The notes: generated from the letters alone by a model not told the origin. 64,000 nucleotides of DNA from Marinobacterium rhizophilum (GCF_024397915.1 NZ_CP073347.1:4898001-4962000); one strand, 5' to 3'; counted from the stretch's first letter, positions 43,241 to 52,368 are shown. Numbers and translations are program-made.

Positions 43241-43906
43241 ATGCTGCCGGATCTGCGCCTTTACCAACTCTGCAGTCCATCGCTGCCCATTGGTGCCTTT
43301 ACCTACTCCCAGGGGCTGGAGTGGGCCATCGAGCGGGGTTGGGTCAACTCGGCCGACAGTTTGGGCGACTGGCTGGGGTCTGTACTGCAGCACAGCCTGG
43401 TGACGCTGGAGCTGCCGCTGCTGAGCCGGCTCCATGGCGCTTTCCGGCAGCAGGAGGAGGCTCGGGTGGAAGAGTACTGCCAGTGGCTGCTGTGCTGCCG
43501 TGAAACCCGGGAGCTGCGCCAGGAGGAGCGTCAGCGCGGCGCGGCCCTGGCCACCCTGCTGCCAAACCTGGGCATCGTGATTCCGCCAGCACTGGATGCC
43601 AGCGTGCGCAGCACCCAGCTGGCCGGGTTTGCCCTGGCGGCGGCGCGCTGGGATATAGCGCCGCGTGATGCGCTGCTGGGCTTTAGCTGGAGCTGGCTGG
43701 AAGCCGGCGTGATGGCGGGGGTCAAGTTGGTACCGCTGGGCCAGACGGCGGGCCAGCAGCTGCTATTGCGCCTGTGCGAAACCCTGCCGGCAGCGCTGGA
43801 CCGGGCGCTGGCGCTGGACGACGAGCATATTGGCAGCTCGACTCCGGCCCTGGCCATCGCCAGCAGCCGGCACGAAACGCAGTACACCCGGCTGTTCCGT
43901 TCCTGA
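43241..43906 (+). CDS. ureF: Urease accessory protein UreF
   Basis: A 221-residue helical protein with strings LYQLCSPSLPIGAFTYSQGLEWAIERGWV, WLLCCRETRELRQEE, and LGFSWSWLEAGVMAGVKLVPLGQTAGQ, all typical of UreF. It joins UreD and UreG in the urease activation complex. It follows ureJ by only 6 bases, so it is in the same operon. Confidence 0.95.
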   Translation: MLPDLRLYQLCSPSLPIGAFTYSQGLEWAIERGWVNSADSLGDWLGSVLQHSLVTLELPLLSRLHGAFRQQEEARVEEYCQWLLCCRETRELRQEERQRGAALATLLPNLGIVIPPALDASVRSTQLAGFALAAARWDIAPRDALLGFSWSWLEAGVMAGVKLVPLGQTAGQQLLLRLCETLPAALDRALALDDEHIGSSTPALAIASSRHETQYTRLFRS

Positions 43907-43960
43907 GATGCCACGCGCAATCGGCACGAATATCATTATCTGTTTCTTGAGGTGAAAAAA

Positions 43961-44581
43961 ATGAGCGATTACAAATCCCCGCTGCGCATTGGTGTCGGCG
44001 GCCCTGTGGGCTCTGGCAAAACCGCGCTGCTGGAAGTCCTCTGCAAGGCGATGCGTGATGATTACAACATTGCCGTGGTAACCAACGATATCTACACCCA
44101 GGAAGATGCCAAGATTCTCACCCGGGCAGAAGCCCTGGCGGCGGACCGGATTATCGGTGTTGAGACCGGCGGCTGCCCGCACACGGCGATCCGGGAAGAT
44201 GCCTCCATGAATCTCGCGGCGGTGGAAGAACTGGCGCGCCGGCACAAGACGCTGGATCTGGTCTTCGTCGAAAGCGGCGGTGACAACCTCAGCGCCACCT
44301 TCAGCCCCGAGCTGGCGGACCTGACGATCTATGTCATCGATGTGGCCGAGGGCGAGAAGATTCCGCGCAAGGGTGGCCCCGGCATTACCCGCTCGGACCT
44401 GCTGATCATCAACAAGATCGATCTGGCGCCCTATGTGGGGGCGGATCTGAACGTGATGGACCAGGACACCAAGCGCATGCGCCCCAACAAGCCCTATGTC
44501 TTTACCAACCTGAAGCTTGGCACCGGGCTGCAGGAGATCATCGACTTTGTGATCAAGCAGGGCATGCTCGACGCCGCCTGA
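43961..44581 (+). CDS. ureG: Urease accessory GTPase UreG
   Basis: A 206-residue GTPase that powers nickel delivery to urease. P-loop GPVGSGKT at 14-21, the nickel-binding CPH motif in GVETGGCPHTAIREDAS, the Walker B-like VFVESGGDNLSATFSPEL and the NKID guanine motif are intact. ATG 43961 has GAGGTG 7 bases upstream; an in-frame GTG at 43952 is less likely. It ends the operon, with a terminator 42 bases later. Confidence 0.96.
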   Translation: MSDYKSPLRIGVGGPVGSGKTALLEVLCKAMRDDYNIAVVTNDIYTQEDAKILTRAEALAADRIIGVETGGCPHTAIREDASMNLAAVEELARRHKTLDLVFVESGGDNLSATFSPELADLTIYVIDVAEGEKIPRKGGPGITRSDLLIINKIDLAPYVGADLNVMDQDTKRMRPNKPYVFTNLKLGTGLQEIIDFVIKQGMLDAA

Positions 44582-44622
44582 GGCGAGATCTGCAAGTTCG
44601 TCTGTAGAATGGGAGTGCAAGG

Positions 44623-44665
44623 AAAACGCCGGACATGGAGTGAATCCATGGTCCGGCGTTTTTGT
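44623..44665 (+). terminator. Rho-independent terminator after ureG
   Basis: ACGCCGGAC plus ATGGA pairs with TCCAT plus GTCCGGCGT (one bulged G), followed by five T. It closes the urease operon. Confidence 0.85.
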
Positions 44666-44892
44666 CTAAAACAAATTACTCTCGAATCACGAATCACGAA
44701 TCACGAAGATTGGTACTTAGTCACGAGTGACGGGTGGCTAGCAGTGGACCGGCATTCACAGCGAAACTGCGGGAACAGCTCGAAACTCGCCTGGGGCTCC
44801 TTTCCCGGAGTTCGCAAGCTCATTCATCAGGCGCGGGCTCTGTTCCCTTGCCCCTTGCCCTTTTGCCTTGAACCTGCTCTTGCAATCACCAA
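44666..44892. repeat. Intergenic heptanucleotide cluster (GAATCAC and CCCCTTG types)
   Basis: Three GAATCAC units lie at 44684-44704, and TTGCCCC/TTGCCC units at 44844-44870 near the end of the oxidoreductase gene. No gene is visible in the gap. The two motif types recur together at 47726 and 49216. Confidence 0.75.
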
Positions 44893-47082
44893 TCACCGTG
44901 ACGCCTGTTTCTCGCTCGGCGCCGACTTCGGGCTTGCGGGCGCCCGGCCACCGCGCATCCAGCGGTGGTAACGCCAGACCCACTGCAGCAGTCTGTGCGG
45001 GGTGTGGGCGCGTTTCCATTCGCCGGCGGCGTACTTGTTGGCCTCGCTCAGGGTCGGGTAAACGTGGATGGTCCCCAGGATCTTATTCAGTCCAAGGCCC
45101 TGTTTCATGGCCTGCACGTATTCGGCGATCAGCTCGCCGGCATGGGCGCCAACGATGGTCACGCCCAGAATACGATCCTTGCCGGGTACGGTCAGTACCT
45201 TCACAAAGCCCGCTTCCTCCCGCTCGGTGATGGCGCGATCCAGCTCCTTCATATGGAAACGGGTGACTTCAAACGGCACCTGCTGATCCCGTGCTTCCTG
45301 TTCGTTCAGACCCACGCGCGCCACTTCGGGCGCGGTGAAGGTACACCAGGGGATCACGCGGTTATCGACCCGGAAGTTGCGAAAGCGACCGAACAGGGCA
45401 TTCACTGCGGCGTACCAGGCCTGGTGTGCGGCGGTGTGGGTGAACTGGTAGCCGCCGGTTACATCGCCCACGCCGTAGATGTTGGGAATGTTGCTGCGCA
45501 GGTATTCATCTACTTGCAGGGCGCCACGCTTGTCGAGCTGCACACCGATTTCTTCGAGCCCAAGGCCGCTGGCGTTGGGGGTGCGGCCGAGTGCCAGCAG
45601 CAGCGTATCGAATTCGATCGTCACGTCCTCGCCCTGGTGCTCACAGATCAGCCGGTGCTGGCCGTTGACGGTTTCAAAGCGGCGCATGTCGTGGCGCGTC
45701 AGTACCTGGATGCCGTCTTTTGCGAAATGCTGGGCGATAATCGCCACGGCATCGGCGTCTTCCCGGGGCATCAGACGCTCGCCGCGCAGCACCTGGGTGA
45801 CCTCGGCGCCCAGGCGGGCAAAGGCCTGGCTCAGTTCACAGCCGATGGGGCCTCCACCGAGGACCAGCAGGCGGCCGGGATGCGTGCGCAGCTCCCAGAT
45901 GGTATCGGACGTGTAGTACGGCACCTGGTCCAGTCCCTCGACGTTGGGGACCAGCGGGCGGGCACCGGTGGCGATCACGATATTGCGGGTGGTCAGACGC
46001 TCGCCGTTAACCTCCACTTCGTAGGGAGAAATCACCCGGGCCGCGCCGCTGATGCACTCCACGCCAAGGCCGGTGTAACGCTCGACGGAGTCGTGGGGCT
46101 CGACCTTGCGAATGATGTCCTGCACGGACTCCATGACCCGCTTGAAATCGACCTTGGGCGCCGTGCCCGCAATGCCCACGGCGTCGGCATCCTTCATGTC
46201 CTGCACGCGCTGGGCCGAACGGATCAGCGCCTTGCTCGGCACGCAGCCGGTGTTCAGGCAGTCACCGCCCATGCGGTGTTTCTCGATCAGCGCCACCCGG
46301 GCCTTTACCGCCGCACCGATATAGGTGCTCACCAGGCCGCCGGCACCGGCGCCGATGGCTACCAGGTTGTAATCATAGTGCGCGGGTTTGGGAAAATGGC
46401 TCAGGGCGCGGCGCTGCTTGACGATATCGAGTCCCTTGCGGGCCAGCAGCGGGAAAATGCCCAGCAGCACGAAAGACAGCACAATGCCCGGGGACAGTAT
46501 GCCGGACAGGCTTTCGAGCTGACCCAGTTGCGTACCGGCGTTAACGAACACCAGGGTTCCGGCCAGCATGCCAACCTGGCTGATCCAGTAGAAGGTCCGT
46601 GCCTTGATGGGGGTCAGACCCATCAGCAGGTTGATCATGAAAAACGGGAACAGCGGCACCAGGCGCAGGGTAAAGAGGTAAAAGGCCCCATCGCGTTCGA
46701 CGCCACGGTTGAAGGCTCCGAGCTGGTTGCCAAAGCGGTTCTGCACCGCATCGCGAAACAGGTAGCGCGACACCAGGAACGCCAGGGTCGCGCCTATGCT
46801 GCTGGCGAAGGACACCAGGATCAGGCCGCTCACAAGCCCGAAAAGGGCACCTGCGGCCAGGGTCATGATTGCCGCCCCCGGCAGCGACAACGCCGTCACC
46901 AGCACGTAGAGCACAAAGAAAAGCCCCAGGGTCTGCAGCGGGTTCTCCTGGTAGTAGAGGTTGAAGTCGTTCTGCCGGGCCTTGAGTTCAGTCAGGCTCA
47001 GGTACTGCTGCAGATCAAGGGCGAAGAACAGCGCGATCAGCGCCGTAACAACCAGGATCAGGATCAGTTTGGTGTTTTTCAT
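44893..47082 (-). CDS. TVP38/DedA-like membrane domain fused to a flavin disulfide oxidoreductase
   Basis: A 729-residue fusion. Residues 1-230 form a TVP38/TMEM64 (SNARE-associated, DedA-like) membrane domain with FVSRYLFRDAVQNRFG and RLVPLFPFFMINLLMGLTPI. Residues about 240-700 form a class I pyridine nucleotide-disulfide oxidoreductase: FAD motif AIGAGAGGLVS, redox Cys pair GGDCLNTGCVPSKA, NAD motif VLGGGPIGCELSQAF, and the dimer domain with ATFTAPEVARVG-like and TIHVYPT. It resembles mercuric reductase/dihydrolipoamide dehydrogenase, but the C-terminal mercury-binding vicinal Cys is absent. The start at 47082 is where the first helix begins. The substrate is unknown. Confidence 0.88.
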   Translation of the reverse strand: MKNTKLILILVVTALIALFFALDLQQYLSLTELKARQNDFNLYYQENPLQTLGLFFVLYVLVTALSLPGAAIMTLAAGALFGLVSGLILVSFASSIGATLAFLVSRYLFRDAVQNRFGNQLGAFNRGVERDGAFYLFTLRLVPLFPFFMINLLMGLTPIKARTFYWISQVGMLAGTLVFVNAGTQLGQLESLSGILSPGIVLSFVLLGIFPLLARKGLDIVKQRRALSHFPKPAHYDYNLVAIGAGAGGLVSTYIGAAVKARVALIEKHRMGGDCLNTGCVPSKALIRSAQRVQDMKDADAVGIAGTAPKVDFKRVMESVQDIIRKVEPHDSVERYTGLGVECISGAARVISPYEVEVNGERLTTRNIVIATGARPLVPNVEGLDQVPYYTSDTIWELRTHPGRLLVLGGGPIGCELSQAFARLGAEVTQVLRGERLMPREDADAVAIIAQHFAKDGIQVLTRHDMRRFETVNGQHRLICEHQGEDVTIEFDTLLLALGRTPNASGLGLEEIGVQLDKRGALQVDEYLRSNIPNIYGVGDVTGGYQFTHTAAHQAWYAAVNALFGRFRNFRVDNRVIPWCTFTAPEVARVGLNEQEARDQQVPFEVTRFHMKELDRAITEREEAGFVKVLTVPGKDRILGVTIVGAHAGELIAEYVQAMKQGLGLNKILGTIHVYPTLSEANKYAAGEWKRAHTPHRLLQWVWRYHRWMRGGRAPASPKSAPSEKQASR

Positions 47083-47260
47083 GTCGCTTGCCGTCCTCGT
47101 GCAACAGTCCATTCGGTATTGGGCTCCATTGTGCAGAGTAAACTGAACTCAGGGTGAATACAGGCAGCAGCGGCAATCTGTTGCGGCCTTGATGCAGCGC
47201 AAGGTTGCCGGCGGGTGCGGGGTATATACTCAGGGGGCGCTGTGAACGAGTGAGCTTGCA

Positions 47261-47719
47261 ATGAATACAGAGCAGCTGTTTGATCAGAGTCTGGCCCGTG
47301 TACTGGCCCGGCAGCGGGACGGGAGGGCATTTTTCGAGGCGTTTTACGATGCTTTCGTGGCGGCGTCCCCCGAGGTGGCTCGCAAGTTTCGCCATACCGA
47401 TATGGAACGTCAGCAGTCGATGTTAAGAAAATCCTTTTATCACCTGCTGAGTTTTTATGCCTCCAGCAATGCCGACTACTACCTCGACCGGGTGGCGATC
47501 AGCCATAACCGCATGCACTACGGTATTCGCCCGCAACTCTATGACCTCTGGCTGGAAACCCTGATCGCCACCCTGTGGCGCTTCGATGCCCGTTGCGACG
47601 ATGCCACGGAGCTCGCCTGGCGCCTGGTGATGGCGCCTGGCATCGTCTACATGAAGTTCCATTACGACCGAACAGGCATTGTCGGTCTGAATAGCGGTTC
47701 GGTTTCCGGTGACGCCTGA
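47261..47719 (+). CDS. Single-domain globin
   Basis: A 152-residue helical protein with the globin outline. FFEAFYDAFVAASPEVARKFRHTDMERQQSMLRKSFYHLLSFYAS covers helices A-E, and the proximal His is likely in HNRMHYGIRPQLYDLWLETLIATL (F-G region). Bacterial globins of this type bind oxygen or NO. It is divergent from the flavin oxidoreductase gene, which could supply electrons to it, though this is only a neighbourhood hint. Confidence 0.75.
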   Translation: MNTEQLFDQSLARVLARQRDGRAFFEAFYDAFVAASPEVARKFRHTDMERQQSMLRKSFYHLLSFYASSNADYYLDRVAISHNRMHYGIRPQLYDLWLETLIATLWRFDARCDDATELAWRLVMAPGIVYMKFHYDRTGIVGLNSGSVSGDA

Positions 47720-47725
47720 GGCGTT

Positions 47726-47790
47726 GTTCGTAATTCGTGATTATGAGAGCAGGTTCAAGGGGCAAGGTAAAAGGGGAAAGGGAGAGCAGA
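47726..47790. repeat. Heptanucleotide repeat cluster downstream of the globin gene
   Basis: A TTCGTAA/TTCGTGA pair (47726-47740) is followed by AGGGGCAAGGTAAAAGGGGAAAGG (47757-47780 region), variants of the GGTGAAA and CAAGGGG heptamers. The order matches the cluster at 44684-44870 in reverse orientation. Confidence 0.65.
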
Positions 47791-47811
47791 GCAACCCGTG
47801 GCCTGGAATGA

Positions 47812-47858
47812 CCGCCATGGATGGCGGAAATCCTGAAAACGCAGGAGCGGTTTTCAGG
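47812..47858 (-). repeat. Double-hairpin dispersed element, copy 1
   Basis: CCGCC-N5-GGCGG (47812-47826) is followed by CCTGAAAAC-N7-GGTTTTCAGG (47832-47858). The same pair of hairpins is found in the other orientation at 56606-56652 and 56782-56830. It lies between the globin gene and the IS element. Confidence 0.8.
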
Positions 47859-47876
47859 GGAGTTTACGAATTTCGG

Positions 47877-49182
47877 GAGAGTGTAAAAAAATCTGTGTAA
47901 GTGGCATTCTTCCAACCTGTTGAAAGGACAACAGAATGCCTATATCAGACACCCTTATAGATCAGTTGCTGGAAGGCTGCTCCAGCCCTGAAGATATCCT
48001 CGGCGAGTCCGGCCTTCTCAGGCAGCTCACCAAAAAAGTGGCCGAGCGAGCCTTGGAGGCCGAGATGGAAAGTCATCTCGGTTATGCAAAACACGACACA
48101 GCCGGTAAAAATACCGGCAATTCCCGCAACGGCAAGAATCGTAAGTCAGTCCGTTCCATTCACGGTGATATCGACCTGGATGTACCGCGAGACCGCAACG
48201 GCACCTTTGAGCCCCAGCTGGTTAAAAAAGGCGAGAAGCAGCTACAGGGCTTCGATGACCGGATCGTGTCGTTGTACGCCCGAGGCATGACCACCCGTGA
48301 TATCCAGGCCCACTTTCAAGAAACCTACGGCGTCGAGGTCTCGCCAACCTTTATCTCCCAGGTGACGAATGCCGTGATGGATGAAGTGAATGCCTGGCAA
48401 AATCGGCCACTGGATACGGTCTACCCCATCGTCTATCTCGATGCCTTGGCGGTTCGCAGCCGCGAGTCCGGCATGGTTCAGAACAGGTCGGTTTATCTGG
48501 CGTTAGGCATCAACATGGACGGTGAGAAAGAACTGCTAGGCCTATGGATGGCGCAGACAGAGGGTGCCAAGTTCTGGCTGTCAGTGGTCACCGAGCTCAA
48601 GAACCGCGGTGTGCAGGATATCCTGATCGCCTGCGTCGATGGTCTGAAGGGGTTCCCAGAAGCCATTGAAGCCGTGTACCCCAAGACCCAGGTCCAGCTG
48701 TGTATCGTGCACCAGGTACGTTATTCGTTGCGTTACGTAAGCTGGAAACAACGTAAGGAGGTGGCTGCCGACCTGCGCACTATTTACGGCGCAGTGACAC
48801 TCTCCGCAGCCGAGACTGCGCTGGACGCCTTCGCGGCCAAGTGGGACGAAGAGCACCCAACGATCAGCCGTTCCTGGCGAGCAAACTGGGAACGCCTGTG
48901 CGTGTTCTTCGATTACCCGCCACAGATCCGCAAGGTGATTTACACCACCAACGCGATCGAGTCCCTCAACGCCTCGTTGCGCAAAGTGACCAAGACTCGC
49001 CGCTCATTCCCGACCGACAAATCGGTGATGAAAGTGCTCTATCTGGCGTTGCACCACATCTCAAAGAAGTGGACGATGCCGATCAGGGACTGGAAACAGG
49101 CGATGAGTCAGTTCATCATCATTTTCGGTGATCGACTCTCACTGTGATATACCGCTACTTACACAGAAAAATTTACAGTCTC
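47877..49182 (+). mobile_element. Complete IS256-family insertion sequence
   Basis: A 1306-bp element bounded by imperfect inverted repeats of about 29 bases, starting GAGAGTGTAAA at the left and GAGACTGTAAA at the right. It is flanked on both sides by the 8-bp direct repeat AATTTCGG (47869-47876 and 49183-49190), a perfect target-site duplication. The intact transposase and perfect duplication point to a recent insertion. Confidence 0.95.
47936..49147 (+). CDS. IS256-family (MutA-like) transposase
   Basis: A 403-residue DDE transposase, full length and intact. The start (LLEGCSSPEDILGESGLLRQLTKKVAERALEAEMESHLGY) and the RNGKNRKSVRSIHGDIDLDVPRDRNGTFEPQLV stretch are typical of the family. 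The catalytic triad is expected at Asp in VYLDALAVR, Asp in IACVDGLKGFPEAI and Glu in TTNAIESLNASLRK. It moves the surrounding 1306-bp element by cut-and-paste or copy-out. The AAAGGA before the ATG supports expression. Confidence 0.96.
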   Translation: MPISDTLIDQLLEGCSSPEDILGESGLLRQLTKKVAERALEAEMESHLGYAKHDTAGKNTGNSRNGKNRKSVRSIHGDIDLDVPRDRNGTFEPQLVKKGEKQLQGFDDRIVSLYARGMTTRDIQAHFQETYGVEVSPTFISQVTNAVMDEVNAWQNRPLDTVYPIVYLDALAVRSRESGMVQNRSVYLALGINMDGEKELLGLWMAQTEGAKFWLSVVTELKNRGVQDILIACVDGLKGFPEAIEAVYPKTQVQLCIVHQVRYSLRYVSWKQRKEVAADLRTIYGAVTLSAAETALDAFAAKWDEEHPTISRSWRANWERLCVFFDYPPQIRKVIYTTNAIESLNASLRKVTKTRRSFPTDKSVMKVLYLALHHISKKWTMPIRDWKQAMSQFIIIFGDRLSL

Positions 49183-49215
49183 AATTTCGGTGCACCGCCA
49201 ATGACTAATGACCAG

Positions 49216-49305
49216 TCTTCGTGATTCGTGCCGGCGGGCACTGTCTTTTCACCTTTCACCTTTCACCTTTCACCTCGCACCTTTAGCCTTTCCCCTTGCC
49301 GCTGC
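49216..49305. repeat. Heptanucleotide repeat cluster downstream of lutC
   Basis: A CTTCGTGATTCGTG motif is followed by repeated TTTCACC units (49245-49275) and variant units TCGCACC, TTTAGCC, TTTCCCC. It ends just after the lutC stop. It mirrors the GGTGAAA array at the other end of the lut operon (52369-52469). Confidence 0.8.
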
Positions 49306-49315
49306 TCCTGGGCAT

Positions 49316-49981
49316 TCACTCCTTTATCAGCAATATCACCAGGGTACGGGGGCCGTGTGCACCCATCTGCAGTTTCTGCTCGATATCGGCACTGCGCGAG
49401 GGCCCGGTGATCAGGTTGACGGTGCGGGGCATGGCGCCCCCGGTGGCGCTGCGCAGGCGTTTCCAGGCATCTTCGTAGACGCCGACAATGCAGGATTGAT
49501 GCAGAATCACCAGGTGGTTGTCCGGCAGAAAGTTCAGGGTCGTCGGGCTCGTGGCGCCGGAGTAGAGCATCAGGGTGCCGGTTTCGGCGATACCGGCAAA
49601 ACTGCCGGTCAGGCTGGCCAGGTCCCCGGCCCGGGCGACGCGTTCGGTGCGGGCAATGTCGTCCAGCACCGACCAGTCGAGGCTCTGCAGGGCCGGGTCA
49701 CTGGCGCATACCAGCTCCGGAATCTGCTGCTGTGTCAGCCATCGGGCGATCGCGGCGGGGGCCTGATCAATGCTGTCCAGCTCAATCAGCTCGGCGGCAG
49801 CTTCCCGTGCCATGGTTTTGAACAGCGCCACCTGTTCTGCGTGGGGCAGTTGGGCGCGGCGCGGTATGAGGTTATTCGCCCGGGCGTCGAGCCGTGTCAT
49901 GACGGCGGCGCGCTGATCGGCCGGGGCCTCGCCACGCTTGAGGCCACGGCGAATGTTGTTCAGAATCTCGGCCCGGCTCAT
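49316..49981 (-). CDS. lutC: L-lactate utilization protein LutC (LUD domain)
   Basis: A 221-residue LUD-domain protein, third subunit of the LutABC L-lactate dehydrogenase complex. It starts MSRAEILNNIRRGL and has the LUD strings GIAETGTLMLYSGATSP and FLPDNHLVILHQSCIVGVYEDAW. The start overlaps the lutB stop by four bases (ATGA); the longer frame to 50458 is a shadow of lutB. It is the last gene of the operon and is followed by a heptanucleotide repeat cluster. Confidence 0.92.
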   Translation of the reverse strand: MSRAEILNNIRRGLKRGEAPADQRAAVMTRLDARANNLIPRRAQLPHAEQVALFKTMAREAAAELIELDSIDQAPAAIARWLTQQQIPELVCASDPALQSLDWSVLDDIARTERVARAGDLASLTGSFAGIAETGTLMLYSGATSPTTLNFLPDNHLVILHQSCIVGVYEDAWKRLRSATGGAMPRTVNLITGPSRSADIEQKLQMGAHGPRTLVILLIKE

Positions 49982-51414
49982 AAGGAATGCTCCTGCTGCA
50001 TTTTTTGTTGTGTTTTCTGCTGTGCCTGCCATTGCTGCATAAAGGTTTTGCCACTGGGGGCCGGCATGTCGCGGCCATCGGTCCAGCCAGCACCCAGTGG
50101 CAGCCGGTGGATGCGGCCCTTTTTGCCGCCCAGCAGGCGCAGGGCCAGGTTGGCGCCCAGGCTCAGCCAGCGGTACAGCGCGGGCCTTTTGGCCAGGAAG
50201 GCCCAGCCACCGATACCATAGCGCACTGCTTTGGGGCTCAGGTACTGTTCGAATTCCCTGTCGCGCCAGTGGCGCATGAGTTTGGGCAGCGGAATGCGCA
50301 CCGGACACACCGACTCGCACTTGCCACAGAAGGTGGAGGCGTTGGGCAGCAATGCTGCCTGGTCGATGCCCACCATCTGCGGGGTCAGCACCGAGCCCAT
50401 GGGGCCGGGATAGACCCAGCCATAACTGTGACCGCCCACGGCGCCGTAGACCGGGCAATGGTTCATGCAGGCCGAGCAGCGGATGCAGCGCAGCATGTCC
50501 TGGAAGTCGCCGCCCAGCATGTCGCTGCGCCCGTTGTCGACCAGCACCACGTGGAAGTTTTCCGGCCCGTCCGGGTCGTCCTCGCGGCGGGGGCCGCTGG
50601 ACAGGGTGTTGTAAACGGTAAACTCCTGTCCGGTGGCCGAGCGGGCCAGCAGGCGCAGAAACAGGGTCATGTCCTCAAGCGTCGGTACCACCTTCTCGAT
50701 GGAGGTTACCACGATATGGGTTTTGGGCAGTGTCTGGGTCAGGTCGCCATTGCCTTCGTTGGTGACGATCAGGGTCGAGCCGGTTTCGGCCACCAGGAAG
50801 TTGGCGCCGGTGATACCGACATCCGCTGCCACAAATTGCTCGCGCAGCACCTCCCGCGCTTCGCGCATCAGTACGGCGGGGTCATCGGACTTGGGCCTGT
50901 GGTGGTGCTGGTGAAAGGCCTCGGACACGTCTTCCAGGTTGAGGTGGATGGCCGGGGCAATAATGTGGCTGGGGTGATCCCCGCGCAGCTGCAGGATGTA
51001 TTCCCCCAGATCGGTTTCCACCGGCGTTACGCCGTTCTTTTCCAGGTACTCGTTGAGGTTGATCTCCTCCGACACCATGGACTTGCCCTTGGTGACGGTC
51101 CTGGCATCCACCTGTTTGCAGATATCGAGAATGGTCTTGCAGGCGTCGTCGCTGCTGCGGCACCAGTGTACATGGCCACCCTGCTGCTGCACCTTGCTCT
51201 CGAACTGCTCAAGGTAAAGGTCGAGGTTCTCGAGGATATGGTTTTTCAGGTCGCGGGCTTCATCGCGCAGCGCGTCGAACTCCGGCAGCCGTTCCAGGGC
51301 CTGGGCGCGCTTGACCGGGAAGCCGGCCTTGAGGTTGCCAAGCGCCTTTTGCAGGCTGGCATCCTGGAGTGCGATGCGGGCGTTTTGCTTGAACGCGGGA
51401 CTGGTGATTTGCAT
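49978..51414 (-). CDS. lutB: L-lactate utilization iron-sulfur protein LutB
   Basis: A 478-residue protein with an N-terminal LUD domain (GANFLVAETGSTLIVTNEGNGDL) and two ferredoxin-type 4Fe-4S motifs: CIRCSACMNHCPVYG (about 310-325) and CGKCESVCPVRIPLP (about 360-375). It carries electrons in the LutABC complex that oxidises L-lactate to pyruvate. It lies between lutA and lutC, with start and stop overlaps or short gaps on both sides. Confidence 0.95.
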   Translation of the reverse strand: MQITSPAFKQNARIALQDASLQKALGNLKAGFPVKRAQALERLPEFDALRDEARDLKNHILENLDLYLEQFESKVQQQGGHVHWCRSSDDACKTILDICKQVDARTVTKGKSMVSEEINLNEYLEKNGVTPVETDLGEYILQLRGDHPSHIIAPAIHLNLEDVSEAFHQHHHRPKSDDPAVLMREAREVLREQFVAADVGITGANFLVAETGSTLIVTNEGNGDLTQTLPKTHIVVTSIEKVVPTLEDMTLFLRLLARSATGQEFTVYNTLSSGPRREDDPDGPENFHVVLVDNGRSDMLGGDFQDMLRCIRCSACMNHCPVYGAVGGHSYGWVYPGPMGSVLTPQMVGIDQAALLPNASTFCGKCESVCPVRIPLPKLMRHWRDREFEQYLSPKAVRYGIGGWAFLAKRPALYRWLSLGANLALRLLGGKKGRIHRLPLGAGWTDGRDMPAPSGKTFMQQWQAQQKTQQKMQQEHSL

Positions 51415-51429
51415 GGCTGGGGCTCCGCG

Positions 51430-52248
51430 TCAAAGTTGCTTGGCAAGGTCGTAGGGGGATGCCGCTGTGGCGGGTTGTCGTGCTTGGGCTTCGCCAATGG
51501 CGGCAAGGCTGTTCTGGCCTGCGAGAATTTCCACCACGTGGCGGGTCTGGATATCGTGCCCCTGGCGCTTGAGCTTGCCGGCCATGTTCAAAAGGCAGCC
51601 CAGGTCCCCGCCCACCAGGGTGCCGGCGCCGGTTGCCGCCGTATTGGCCGTCTTGTTTTCCACCATGCGGTTGGAAATATCCGGGTATTTCACGCAGAAG
51701 GTACCGCCAAAGCCGCAACAGGTTTCCGACTCGTCCATTTCGTTGAGCTGTAGTCCGGCCACCTGGCTGAGCAGGGCCCGTGGCTGGGTTTTGATGCCAA
51801 GCTCGCGCAGGCCCGCGCAGGAGTCGTGATAGCTGATCTGGCCGTTGAAGTCGCTCTGCACGCCGCGAAACTGCAGTACATCCACCAGGAAACTGGTGAT
51901 CTCGAAGGCGCGGGCTTTGAGGTCCAGTGCGCGGGCGTGCCAGGGGTCGTCGGTTTCGAACAGCTCGGGGTAATGATGCAGCATGCCGATGCACGAGCCG
52001 GAAGGGCCGACCACGAATTCATAACCATCGAAAGCTTCGATCGTCTGGCGGGCGATGTCCCTTGTGCTGCTGCGATCGCCGGAGTTGAAGGCGGGCTGGC
52101 CGCAGCAGGTCTGGCGTTCGGGCACCTCGACGCTGCAGCCGGCCTGTTGCAGCAGGCTGATGCTGGCAAAACCAATTTCGGGTCTGAACATGTCGACCAG
52201 GCAGGTGACGAACAGGGCGACCTGGGGTGAGCGTTCGGCATAGGGCAT
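51430..52248 (-). CDS. lutA: L-lactate utilization Fe-S oxidoreductase LutA
   Basis: A 272-residue protein with two cysteine-rich (CCG) domains: TCCGQPAFNSGD near residue 47 and TCCGFGGTFCVKYPDIS near 195, which bind iron-sulfur or related cofactors in this family. It begins with the family string VALFVTCLVDMFRPEIG. The start at 52248 is preferred because the family begins nearby; ATG 52290 is also possible (GAGG 4 bases upstream). It heads lutABC and is divergent from a GntR regulator with a palindromic operator between them. Confidence 0.93.
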   Translation of the reverse strand: MPYAERSPQVALFVTCLVDMFRPEIGFASISLLQQAGCSVEVPERQTCCGQPAFNSGDRSSTRDIARQTIEAFDGYEFVVGPSGSCIGMLHHYPELFETDDPWHARALDLKARAFEITSFLVDVLQFRGVQSDFNGQISYHDSCAGLRELGIKTQPRALLSQVAGLQLNEMDESETCCGFGGTFCVKYPDISNRMVENKTANTAATGAGTLVGGDLGCLLNMAGKLKRQGHDIQTRHVVEILAGQNSLAAIGEAQARQPATAASPYDLAKQL

Positions 52249-52340
52249 GAAAAGTACCTGTTGTTTTTTGACTGCGATGACGGGAGCCATTCGCCCTCGA
52301 AAAGCTGGATGAACAATAGAAGCCGGCAGGAAAAAAGGAA

Positions 52341-52368
52341 ATGCTACACTGCTCACTGGTCTGACCAA
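52341..52368 (-). promoter_or_regulatory. Putative sigma-70 promoter of lutABC
   Basis: On the minus strand TTGGTC and TAGCAT are separated by 16 bases. The -35 box lies inside the GntR-type operator, so regulator binding would block polymerase. The start would fall about 40-50 bases before ATG 52290. Confidence 0.45.

Noticed and set aside
44965..47157. 730-codon ORF antisense to the flavin oxidoreductase
   Set aside because: Shadow of a clear gene in high-GC DNA, with no recognised domain.
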